The notes below the pieces were generated by a model. It had not been told where the DNA came from, ran no database searches, and was given only the letters and a program-made list of their open reading frames with translations. Below, one piece after another: positions 1 to 7,400 of a DNA stretch of 10,662 nt. Source of the stretch: Betaproteobacteria bacterium (lineage in GTDB: Bacteria > Pseudomonadota > Gammaproteobacteria > Burkholderiales > Rhodocyclaceae); assembly GCA_028065725.1 (NCBI GenBank), contig JAPTVL010000089.1, positions 1 through 10,662 of the forward strand, given 5' to 3'. The translations under genes and the position numbers were made by a program. Each line of letters begins with the position of its first letter. Position 1 is the first letter of the stretch.

Positions 1-243
1 ACGGGCACCTACCCGCGCATGGTCGCTGGCAAGTACGCCTGTCCGCCGGAAGATTGCGGCGGGCCGTGGGGTTATGCGGACATGCTCAGGGTGCTCGCTG
101 GCAACCGCAACGCTCGCAGGCGCGAACTCGTCGAGTGGCTGGGCAGGCCGTTCGATCCCAAGGCGTTCGATACTGATGAGACCAGGGAGCGACTGGCCGA
201 GTATGCCAAGGTGTCGATGCCGAAAATCCAAGCCGTTGGGTGA
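1..243 (+). CDS. Plasmid pRiA4b ORF-3-like protein, C-terminal part (5' end outside window)
   Basis: The frame is open from base 1 and ends at TGA 241-243, giving 80 residues of a protein that starts outside the window. The segment with Lys-Tyr-Ala-Cys-Pro-Pro-Glu-Asp-Cys-Gly-Gly-Pro-Trp-Gly-Tyr, followed about 35 residues later by Phe-Asp-Pro-Lys-Ala-Phe-Asp, is the C-terminal signature of the plasmid pRiA4b ORF-3-like family (PRiA4_ORF3). These proteins are common on plasmids and near transposons; their biochemical role is not established. An internal ATG at 19 is not a credible start, because the family signature runs through it and the upstream frame stays open. The ending, shortly after the Phe-Asp motif, fits a complete natural C-terminus rather than a truncation. 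The family call rests on motif recognition only. Confidence 0.75.
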   Translation, partial: TGTYPRMVAGKYACPPEDCGGPWGYADMLRVLAGNRNARRRELVEWLGRPFDPKAFDTDETRERLAEYAKVSMPKIQAVG

Positions 244-399
244 AGGAATTTTCGGCTGTTCCGGCGTAGACCCCCAGTATGGCGTTCAGTCCAATAAGTC
301 ACGAGATTCAAGTATAGCCGGACTTTGAATATTGGAAAGGGTTTATGAGGTGCCGAATGGCAGATTTCAGCGAAGTCCAGAGCCCGGTCTGAGGGAGTG

Positions 400-419
400 C
401 AAAAAACCTCCGTTTTTTG
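400..419. repeat. Short A/T-rich inverted repeat
   Basis: CAAAAAAC and GTTTTTTG form a perfect 8-bp stem around a 4-base loop (CTCC). It lies about 155 bp after the pRiA4b ORF-3-like stop. The stem is nearly all A-T, so it is not a typical intrinsic terminator, although the run of T on either strand could give weak termination. The rest of 244-450 shows no gene that I can support. Confidence 0.3.
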
Positions 420-452
420 GACCGATAGAAGAGTATCCAGGCATCTGGTCAC

Positions 453-616
453 TCGCAATTATCTCTGGTTCATGCAGATGGAATGCAGGTCGAAACGGAT
501 GAATGCAGGTTCATTCGCAGTTATCTCTGGTTTGTGGCCACCGTTGGTCGCAATTATCTCTGGTCGAAAAACCCGTTGAATGCAGGTCCGACCATTTTTA
601 AATGCAGGTCGCTACA
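453..616. mobile_element. Multiple-repeat insertion-sequence end remnant (IS21-like?)
   Basis: Two short repeat types alternate here. Type A, TCGCAATTATCTCTGGT, occurs at 453-469, 515-531 (one change, GCAGTT) and 548-564. Type B, GAATGCAGGT or a close variant, occurs at 481-490, 501-510, 578-587 and 601-609. Read on the minus strand, the right edge begins TGTAGCGACCTGCATTTA at 616, so the outermost B copy would sit at a TG tip. IS21-family ends are known to start with TG and to carry several internal copies of terminal repeats that bind the transposase, which fits this layout. No istA/istB genes are present in the window, so this would be a solo or cut-off end. It could instead be an array of regulator sites upstream of the antitoxin-like gene. 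Confidence 0.45.
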
Positions 617-633
617 CCTAAGCAAGTATTGAT

Positions 634-638
634 GGAGG
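634..638 (+). promoter_or_regulatory. Ribosome binding site of the HicB-like gene
   Basis: GGAGG lies 7 bases before the ATG at 646. It is a strong Shine-Dalgarno match and supports both the start codon and the view that this small gene is real. Confidence 0.7.
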
Positions 639-645
639 TCTACAA

Positions 646-900
646 ATGAACAAAGCTGCCTATGCTCTCAAGCTGCCACAGTCCCTTAAAACAGCTGCAC
701 AGCGTCTCGCTCGTGAGGATGGCGTATCCCTCAACCTATGGATTACTGTAGCTCTGGCCGAGAAGGTTGGGGCCGTAGAAACAGCCGCTGACTTTTTCAA
801 GCTGCGGGCAGGTGGAGCAAAGCCAGCCGACCTCTTGCCAATTTTGGATAGGGTCGGGAATGAACCGCCGCGCCCAGGCGACGAGATGACGGACAGATGA
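646..900 (+). CDS. HicB-family / ribbon-helix-helix antitoxin-like protein
   Basis: This is an 84-residue protein. Residues about 5-42 have the short beta strand plus two helices expected of a ribbon-helix-helix DNA-binding domain: Tyr-Ala-Leu-Lys-Leu-Pro, then a helix ending in Arg-Glu-Asp-Gly-Val-Ser-Leu-Asn, then a second helix with Ala-Glu-Lys. This pattern is typical of small proteins annotated as HicB-family antitoxins, which in known pairs bind and neutralise a toxin and repress their own promoter. The C-terminal 40 residues (Phe-Phe-Lys-Leu-Arg-Ala-Gly-Gly, then Pro-Pro-Arg-Pro-Gly-Asp-Glu) are also usual for this subfamily. The GGAGG site and ATG at 646 fix the start. No intact toxin follows; a small frame overlaps its stop as ATGATG. 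The gene converges on the kinase gene, which ends 76 bp away. Its regulatory role is inferred. Confidence 0.75.
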   Translation: MNKAAYALKLPQSLKTAAQRLAREDGVSLNLWITVALAEKVGAVETAADFFKLRAGGAKPADLLPILDRVGNEPPRPGDEMTDR

Positions 901-1034
901 TGGATTATCGACCCTCACGTTACGTGGCCCAAAAGGCATCTGACCCCATCAATATCTCTGACCGCTCTCATTACACCTACTTGAAAATCCAGTCGAAGAT
1001 CTTTCCGAAGAATCCCTTTTTTGGCTGCTGCTGA
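897..1034 (+). pseudogene. Small frame coupled to the HicB-like gene; possible truncated partner
   Basis: A 45-codon frame begins ATGATG at 897, overlapping the TGA of the upstream gene (898-900), the usual sign of translational coupling in a two-gene unit. The predicted peptide starts Met-Met-Asp-Tyr-Arg-Pro-Ser-Arg-Tyr and runs past 977 into the antisense of the kinase gene's 3' end, where it becomes arbitrary sequence and stops at 1032-1034. One reading is that the first 25-30 codons are the start of a second gene cut off when the kinase operon was inserted. It may equally be a chance frame. I do not recognise a family. Confidence 0.2.
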
Positions 1035-2578
1035 TAGGAGTAACCATGGGTCGGCTGCTTCGCACTTTGCGATGGCGCTCTCACTTGGGTCGGCCCAGAT
1101 TGAGATCCGCTTTGGGCTCTGCGGATATCGTCAAGAACACCTTTGTTTGATGTCACTGGAGCTTGTTTTATCTGGCTCGGTGACGTCTGTCCTTTGATCT
1201 CATCCAGCACATCTCTGTTGGACGACAGCGTGATGGAGGCCTTCACCGACGGCATCAGCCTGAACTTTGCCTCAGCCTCGGAAATGACCGTCATCTGGCC
1301 GTTGGCCGTTACGTTGATGGAGAGATGCGAGTATTTGTATCCCCTTTTCGTATATGGCGGATTCATAAGGCCGACCACGCTGACCCATTTGCCAACCCAT
1401 AAGGTGTCGGGTTTCTTGGATATGGCGCCGAGTCCATCGGACCAAATCAAGACCTTGAAAATCCGTCCCTGCCACGGGCCGAAGTTGATGAAGATGTATG
1501 ACTTCCCGTTGCTGGCCTTGCCGAGTTTTACCTCCACGATTCGCCCGATGACCTCGACTTTGTCTCCAACCCGCCGCAAGCATAGGTCGTAATTGGTCGC
1601 GTCGATGACATCGTAGACGCCCATGTATCTGAGCTTCGAACGGCCCTCTTGAGGCTTGACGCCGATCTGAATGACGCCGGCCGGAATGTTTCTCCCATCA
1701 AAAAAGTCCTCCAAGCTTGGAGTCTTCTCTATCGGGGCTCGACAGACGGCTGCGAAGTGCTGCGCATGGGTCGCCAACGCGGGCTTGCGCATGAGCTCGG
1801 AGAAAGCGGACGATGATGCAGGGTCGACAAAATCATTCGCCCTGAAAACTATCGCGTCTATTTCGGAGTTCGTCTTGCCCCAAAGCGCCGGATCCTCGTT
1901 CAGCGCTTTGATTGCCAGCGAGAGGGCGATGAGCGAGAAGCGGTCCATCGACGGACCGAAGGGGTTTTTCGCCTTCCTGTCCGGATGCTGGAAATTGATG
2001 TGACCCAACTCCGAGCTTCCTAGATCACGAATATCCTCGACGAACATACCGTCGTAGTCGATGAGCTGGATCGCGCCAGCCCCCGAGACCATCATGTTGC
2101 CGGGCTGGATGTCGCCGTGGGCCACGCGCTCCTTTTCAAGGAAAGTGGACAGCGCAAGCAGCGAGGCGGACAGCCTCATGAGAGCGACTTTATTCCCGTG
2201 GTTGTCCTCGAGGAACTCGCCGAGCGTTACCCCTTGCGCCCATGCCATCTTGACTATCGGGTAGGCATTGCCGTCGACACGGATTCCCTTTGGTTGAAAC
2301 TCGAAATCAAGAAAATACGGGGAGCGCAGTTGCACGAGGCGTCGCGCTATCGCCAGGTAGCGCCTTTCAAGAGCTATGGACTCGCGGTGGAAGCAACGGA
2401 CGGCGTATTTCTTCGCCCCCGACTTGATCGTGTAGGTGAGCGCGAAACCGCCGCTTATCGCAAGCGGAGTGCCAAGCCCCGTCTTGGCGACGGCACCACT
2501 TCGCAGCTCAGGGTCGAAGAGCAGCTGTTGATGCGCGGAAAATGCGTTGTTGTATTGCTCAAAGGATGGATACGCCAT
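977..2578 (-). CDS. TerY-P triad protein kinase with C-terminal OB-fold-like domain
   Basis: This protein kinase is the third gene of a vWA-phosphatase-kinase operon. I take the start as the ATG at 2578 (533 aa): AAAGGA lies about 10 bases upstream, and it overlaps the phosphatase stop by 20 bp. ATG 2587 is possible but sits right against that site, and TTG 2611 would add 11 residues. Residues about 35-260 are the kinase fold: a glycine loop (Ser-Gly-Gly-Phe-Ala), catalytic His-Gly-Asp-Ile-Gln-Pro-Gly-Asn with Asp156 and Asn161, and Leu-Ile-Asp-Tyr-Asp-Gly as the metal-binding motif near Asp174. The usual beta-3 lysine position reads Ala-Val-Arg-Cys-Phe, an arginine (Arg61). Residues about 310-435 are beta-rich and resemble an OB fold. 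The tail has a duplicated motif and ends Gly-Phe-Phe-Gly-Lys-Ile-Phe-Asp-Trp-Ile-Phe-Lys. By family knowledge it phosphorylates unknown targets, opposed by the PP2C enzyme. Confidence 0.88.
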   Translation of the reverse strand: MAYPSFEQYNNAFSAHQQLLFDPELRSGAVAKTGLGTPLAISGGFALTYTIKSGAKKYAVRCFHRESIALERRYLAIARRLVQLRSPYFLDFEFQPKGIRVDGNAYPIVKMAWAQGVTLGEFLEDNHGNKVALMRLSASLLALSTFLEKERVAHGDIQPGNMMVSGAGAIQLIDYDGMFVEDIRDLGSSELGHINFQHPDRKAKNPFGPSMDRFSLIALSLAIKALNEDPALWGKTNSEIDAIVFRANDFVDPASSSAFSELMRKPALATHAQHFAAVCRAPIEKTPSLEDFFDGRNIPAGVIQIGVKPQEGRSKLRYMGVYDVIDATNYDLCLRRVGDKVEVIGRIVEVKLGKASNGKSYIFINFGPWQGRIFKVLIWSDGLGAISKKPDTLWVGKWVSVVGLMNPPYTKRGYKYSHLSINVTANGQMTVISEAEAKFRLMPSVKASITLSSNRDVLDEIKGQTSPSQIKQAPVTSNKGVLDDIRRAQSGSQSGPTQVRAPSQSAKQPTHGYSYQQQPKKGFFGKIFDWIFK

Positions 2579-3311
2579 CAGGCTCATTTCCTTTGTCGAA
2601 AGCGGTGACAATCAAAGTCGAGTCGTCAACTCGCATGTTGCCGGCGGTGCGCTCTTCGGCGACTAGCTTGACAAGCTCATCTTCCGTCGCTAGCGCTAAA
2701 AGCCTCTCCAGCCCGTCTCCGCCTGATTGAACCTGGCGCAGAAGCCACTCCCCCAAGGCGTCGGTCACGCACACCAAGCGCGTGGACTCCAATGTGCCTA
2801 AATCAAAGTAAGTTCTCCGCATCGCCAAGAAATCGTCTGAGACAAATGTGTTATACGCTGGCAGCGTGGCGAAAAGTGTCGGACGGTCCTTAAAACTCTC
2901 CGGATCGGAATACGGCCAGCTGGAAACAAACCTGCTGCTATCGGCCAGCACTGCGAGGCTGTCGCCTGCGGCGAGAATCTCAACCGCCCCGTTCCCTGGA
3001 ATGTACTGCACGCCCAGGAGCGTCGAAAAGCTTCCGCGCTCATAAGACGCCTGCTGCGACCATGACATGGCCGCGAAATTGTGACGAGCAACATATTCGG
3101 CGAGTCCGTCGGAAAGCCACTCCGGCGTCACAGCCGGATCCAGGACGAATTTGTCGGCAAGTATCTGTGCCCATACCGAGGAGTCGAAAGACTCGCTGGC
3201 ACCGTCGCATAGCGCAAGCGTTCCGTTTTGATTGGAGAACGCCCACCTGTCTTCGTTTATGTCGCTGACGGTCGGATCTTTGGGGCAGCTTCCTAAGAAG
3301 AGAAGCCTCAT
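2559..3311 (-). CDS. PP2C-family serine/threonine phosphatase of TerY-P triad
   Basis: This is a 250-residue PP2C-type metal-dependent protein phosphatase. The acidic metal-binding residues are all in place: Asn-Glu-Asp at 19-21, Cys-Asp-Gly-Ala-Ser at 35-39 (the family Asp-Gly motif, Asp36), Ala-Gly-Asp-Ser around Asp117, Val-Thr-Asp-Ala at Asp184, and Asp-Asp-Ser-Thr at 229-232. The length is that of a single catalytic domain without membrane segment or sensor domain, so it is probably cytoplasmic. The gene starts 7 bp after the vWA stop with only a weak Shine-Dalgarno sequence, which suggests translational coupling. Its 3' end overlaps the kinase start. In the TerY-P triad it is expected to reverse the kinase's phosphorylation; the actual substrates are unknown. 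Confidence 0.88.
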   Translation of the reverse strand: MRLLFLGSCPKDPTVSDINEDRWAFSNQNGTLALCDGASESFDSSVWAQILADKFVLDPAVTPEWLSDGLAEYVARHNFAAMSWSQQASYERGSFSTLLGVQYIPGNGAVEILAAGDSLAVLADSSRFVSSWPYSDPESFKDRPTLFATLPAYNTFVSDDFLAMRRTYFDLGTLESTRLVCVTDALGEWLLRQVQSGGDGLERLLALATEDELVKLVAEERTAGNMRVDDSTLIVTAFDKGNEPDGVSIL

Positions 3312-3318
3312 GCGTGAC

Positions 3319-4152
3319 TCAGCGTAGCTGGGACGCCCTTGTCCCGATGTCGAAGAAATCGACTATTTCCGCCGCCTCGGCGTTGAACATGAAACCACGC
3401 GGCTCGCTGCCGACCGCGTGGCCTTTTTCTTTGGCGAAACGGATGAGATGTTCCGGCAGCTGGCTGGACATGCGGAAGAGAAGCTTGGCATAGTCGTCGG
3501 GAAGGCCTGATACGCTCGACGGAAAGCGAATGGCGTCTGCGCCAAGAGAGCTCACATGAATGTTGAGCATCAGCGCCTCGCCATCGTTCGTGCGGATACG
3601 GGTCAGATGGGACGCAATTTCCTCGGGATCACCGTCGTTGGACTCGCCATCCGTTACATGCAAAATAGTTGGGGGATAACTATCTGGATGGGCGTCGCAC
3701 CAAGTGACAAGCTCTTCGGCGGAGCGGGTCAGAGCCTCGCGCATGGGAGTTCCACCGCTGGCCTTGGGCTCAAACCAAACCGGGAATTTGACGGAAGTCT
3801 CCAAAATGCCACCTGCACCATCGTCCATCTTCTTTTTACGGTCTTCGACGCGTACCGGATTTTGCTCAATCGCGGAGATGGGGTTGAGGACTGTGCTACC
3901 AAGCGCGCCGGAGAATCCGTTGCCGACCCCATTGCCGCCGTATCCAAGGACGCCGACTTCGAAGTAGTCGCGCACGCCCTCGGCCTTGGTACAGCGGGTG
4001 ACAAGGTTCATCAATGTTCTGTTTAGGGCGTCGGCGACGAACTCCGCCTTGCTTTTGCCCGACGACATCGTGTCGGACATCGATCCAGACTGATCCACGA
4101 TAAAAAGAAACGCCGTCGGACTTCCGCGGCTGATTTGTGCTTCATAGGCCAT
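3319..4152 (-). CDS. TerY-like von Willebrand factor A domain protein
   Basis: This 277-residue protein is almost entirely one vWA domain. The metal-ion-dependent adhesion site is complete: Asp20, Ser22 and Ser24 (Val-Asp-Gln-Ser-Gly-Ser-Met-Ser), Thr135 in Gly-Gly-Thr-Pro-Met, and Asp168 in Val-Thr-Asp-Gly-Glu-Ser. No signal peptide or membrane helix is visible, so it should act in the cytoplasm. TerY proteins are vWA proteins first named in tellurite-resistance loci, and a subset is found with a PP2C phosphatase and a kinase as here. It heads the operon, with a good ribosome site (AGGGGAG, 8 bases from the ATG at 4152). It probably serves as a metal-dependent scaffold or as a substrate of the kinase-phosphatase pair, which is inference. 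No other ter gene is in the window. Confidence 0.9.
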   Translation of the reverse strand: MAYEAQISRGSPTAFLFIVDQSGSMSDTMSSGKSKAEFVADALNRTLMNLVTRCTKAEGVRDYFEVGVLGYGGNGVGNGFSGALGSTVLNPISAIEQNPVRVEDRKKKMDDGAGGILETSVKFPVWFEPKASGGTPMREALTRSAEELVTWCDAHPDSYPPTILHVTDGESNDGDPEEIASHLTRIRTNDGEALMLNIHVSSLGADAIRFPSSVSGLPDDYAKLLFRMSSQLPEHLIRFAKEKGHAVGSEPRGFMFNAEAAEIVDFFDIGTRASQLR

Positions 4153-4160
4153 CGTTGCTA

Positions 4161-4167
4161 CTCCCCT
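4161..4167 (-). promoter_or_regulatory. Ribosome binding site of the TerY-like gene
   Basis: On the minus strand AGGGGAG precedes the ATG at 4152 by 8 bases, fixing the start of the first gene of the triad. A TATAAA sequence lies directly in front of it, but I see no convincing -35 partner at the right distance, so the operon promoter is not assigned. Confidence 0.55.
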
Positions 4168-4220
4168 TTATATCGTGAGGTTCACTCGGTTTTTCGCCTG
4201 CCATGAGGTCGGGGTTTATG

Positions 4221-4322
4221 CTACCTGCTGGCTGCATCCTGAGCAATCAACCAGTCCTGCAAGAGCTGCTGCAGTGACTTATAACCCATTGTTGAATGCT
4301 GGCGGCAGCGGTTGTAAAACAT
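4221..4322 (-). pseudogene. IS3-family transposase (OrfB) C-terminal remnant
   Basis: On the minus strand a 33-codon frame reads Met-Phe-Tyr-Asn-Arg-Cys-Arg-Gln-His-Ser-Thr-Met-Gly-Tyr-Lys-Ser and ends at TAG 4221-4223. Phe-Tyr-Asn-x-x-Arg-x-His-Ser-x-x-Gly-Tyr-Lys-Ser is the hallmark of the extreme C-terminus of IS3-family OrfB transposases (the end of the integrase core). Upstream the frame closes at a TAG after eight more codons and no integrase catalytic residues are present, so it is a dead fragment. It sits in the 298-bp gap between the relaxase stop and the TerY-like start, about 70 bp upstream of the triad. The rest of this gap holds no supported gene. Confidence 0.6.
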
Positions 4323-4450
4323 TCCGACCGTTTTTAAGGAAGTCTACAAAACCAAGATTTAATCGACAGTTGGTTTGTGGACACTTTCGGTCCCGATTCG
4401 GCGGGCTGAAGTGTTCATCAACCCGTCCATCTTTCAGCGTCCGCAAAACC

Positions 4451-7400
4451 CTAACGGCCCGGCCCTCGTGGGCGAGGGGTCGGTGTCGGCGCTGGCCGCC
4501 GTTGCCGATCGTACTCCCACACGGTCGTCCAAAACTGATCCACGGCTTGTTTGACCGATGGCTCGGTGTCGTACAACGGATGCTTTATTTTTAGCTGTCC
4601 ATCCATGCTGACCTGTTTGAATCCTGCGGTCTCGGCTTTCTCCCAGTGCAAGCTATTCCGCCAGCCTCCGGATTGCCGGATATCCTCCGTCAAATCCCGG
4701 ACTGCCTGGACCACGCGCTGGACCTTCTCGTCCTCGCGCACCTTGAGTTCCGCCGCCGCATCGGTGGTCGCCCGATCTTTGCCCGCCTGCGCCGCCCTCC
4801 GTATGGCATCCATCGGTATGCCCGCTTTCTCAGCCTTGTCCATGGCTTCATCATGGTCCCATCGGAGACGCGGGCTGTCCTCCCGTGGACCGAGGCCCCG
4901 GTTGTATCTTTCTATTGGAAGGGCATACATATAGGCGGTTTGTATGACCTCCGCCAGGAGCCCATAGCGCGTTTGCATTTGTGCATAAGCGGCAATCAGG
5001 CGATCCAGATCGTCCGCCAGTGCATCCTGGCGTTCATGGCTCCAATGCCCTTGCGCATCCCGCTGGCATCCCCGATGCTCCAGGAGCCGTACGAAAGTCT
5101 CCGGGTCCACGATCCCGGCATTCGTGATGTGCGCGATGTCGGCCGCTATGGCTTGCCGTTGGCGGTCCAACTCCTCGCGCTCCCGCTGCGCGGCCTTCCA
5201 TCGAACCTCCAGAGCGTCATAAGCGGTATTCAGGCGATCCAGGTCATGCGTCAATGCGTCTTTGTAGGGGTGCGTCCATTGCCCCTCTGCCCAGACCCAG
5301 CCCGCCTGCTCCCACAGCGCGTCCAGACTGTCCGAATCGACCGACCCGGCCTGCTCCACCCGCGCGATCGCGTCGCCAATGCCCTGTCGGCATGCAGCAA
5401 TCGCTCGTTCCCGCCGCGCTTTCCATTGCTCCCGTATTTGAGCGCGATGTTCCTGTGCCCTCTCCATCAGGGCACCCGTCAGGATCAGCGTCATCTGGGC
5501 CAGGCGTTGCGGCGGAATCGTCGCCGGCGCGGGATGGGATGCGGCCTGTTCCTGCCGTACGTGTTCTCGCCGTAAGGCCTGGTTCACCCGCTCCCGTACC
5601 GTCTCGAGAACCCGGGTGATAACCTCTCCGGGAACTCCGGCGGTCTGTGCGGCCTCTTTCTCCGCCTGCCACTGCTGCGGCATCTCCGGCCAGGGACGCC
5701 GGGTATCCGCATGGGCCCATGTCCACATCACCGCATAGGTTTTTTCCTGCAACCGCTCCACGGTCGCCCGCCGCTCTGCAAGGGGTGCATAAACCGCTTC
5801 CAGGCGCTTTTGCTCGGCATGGAGCGCAAAAGTCTCCGGATGATAGGCCATAGCGCCGTGCGGATGTTCGTGTTTACGCCAGAACGGCTCCCTTTCAGCA
5901 TCAATCTGCTCATATCCCACCGCTTGCCAGCGTCTCTTTTCCGTTTCAGGATCGTCCGGCATCTGCACCTGCTCATAATGCCGGATCAGATTCTCAATAC
6001 CCGTCCTGTACCCTGTCAGTTTCTGTTCTCTCTTCAGCCGCCGTTGTTCCGCGGCCCGTCGCGCCGCTTCCGCGCGCGCCCGACGCTCGGCCACCCGCTG
6101 CTCCCAGCGCACCTGAATATCTGGCCGGTGCTGCTCGCCCCATATCCCAACAGACTGCAAGGCGACAGACAATATCCGCGCCTTTTGGTTCGGCGTGATG
6201 CGGGTAGTGGGATGACTGCTTTCCAGCGCCTGGGCCGCGGCCACGCGCCGCTCGAACCGGTCCTGGGTCCGTTGCCACTGTGCGAGTTCAGGCTGGAGAT
6301 AGGCGGCGTCCGGGTATGTCCATTGCCCGGTTCCCCGAGCGAGGCTCCAGCCGGCCCGGCGGCGCGTGTTGGTCTGGAGCGCTATGGCCTGCAGGGCGTC
6401 GATGCGCCCACTGCTTTCCTGCAGAATTCGGCTTTGGGCCAGCAAGGCTTGCCGTTGCGGTCCCAGCAGTTCGCGCATAGTGTGGACCACATCATCGCGC
6501 AGCAGAACGGCAGACAGGGCCTTTTCCGGCGACTCTGCCGGATCTGCGGCGACCAGCAGTACCGGGGCCTGACGGCTGCGGGTCGCGGCGCTATACAGCA
6601 GACTGCGGCCCATGCCCGTGGTGTCCACCACGGCCCGGTCCACGGTGATCCCCTGGGCGGCGTCAGCGGTAGCCGCGTAGGCCAGTTCCAGGGCGTCCTG
6701 CGTGTAGTCTTTGGGCAGGCGCACAGACCGATGCGGGTTTTTCACCGATTGCAGGGTGATGGTGCCCGCGATATCCACGGCCCGCACCGTCCACAGGTCG
6801 CCATTGCGCACCCCCAGACGGCGATCATTGCGCCGGGTGCGCACCTGATCGCCGACCCCGGCTTTTTGCTCGAAACGCAATTCCGTGCGCGGGTCGATCG
6901 CGATGCCGCGGTGCGCCTGCAGGTATTCCGCAAGGGCCGCCGCACTGGCGTTGTCCCGGGTAATGGCCAGCACGTCCTCGCCTTGTGCGCGGTATTGCTC
7001 CACCCATTCGGCCAGATGCGCCGGACGGACCTCGGGCTGCTCCGGATCCACCGTAATCAGCCGCCCGGCCTGATGCAGCCGCGCCACCAGTTCTTCCACT
7101 GCGGGTGCCGGATGGGGCGTGTTTTGTAGCGCCCGGAGGGCCGCGTGTTCCGCACTCCAGGCCGCACAGCGGTAGCTGGTATCGAGCCGGCTCAGGGCGC
7201 CGGGCACCACCGCCTGCTCCACGACCGCAAAGCTGCCCAGGCGATCGATGGGCTGGGCCTGCGCCCGGTCCCCGATCAGCCAGGCCTGCCAGCGGGAATT
7301 GTGGGCCACCGCTGTGAGGATGGCTTGCAGGTCGGCCTGATCGGCAAGCCCCGCCTCATCGACGATCAGCAGGGTTTTTTGATCTTTGTCCCGCTCGGGA

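Noticed and set aside
453..616. Possible CRISPR array or iteron origin
   Set aside because: The repeats are of two kinds, short and irregularly spaced (62 and 33 bp for type A), with no spacer-like regularity and no rep or cas gene nearby.
2559..2611. Kinase start at the TTG at 2611
   Set aside because: TTG has no clear ribosome site here. ATG 2578, with AAAGGA upstream and a short overlap with the phosphatase, is more likely.
3556..4026. Plus-strand open frame of 156 codons within the TerY-like gene
   Set aside because: It is antisense to the vWA protein, whose metal-site motifs are all present. It has no recognisable domain and no clear ribosome site.
4379..4417. Imperfect hairpin downstream of the relaxase stop as a terminator
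   Set aside because: The ACACTT/AAGTGT stem is short with a bulge and a long loop, and no T-run follows on the transcribed strand. This is too weak to call.
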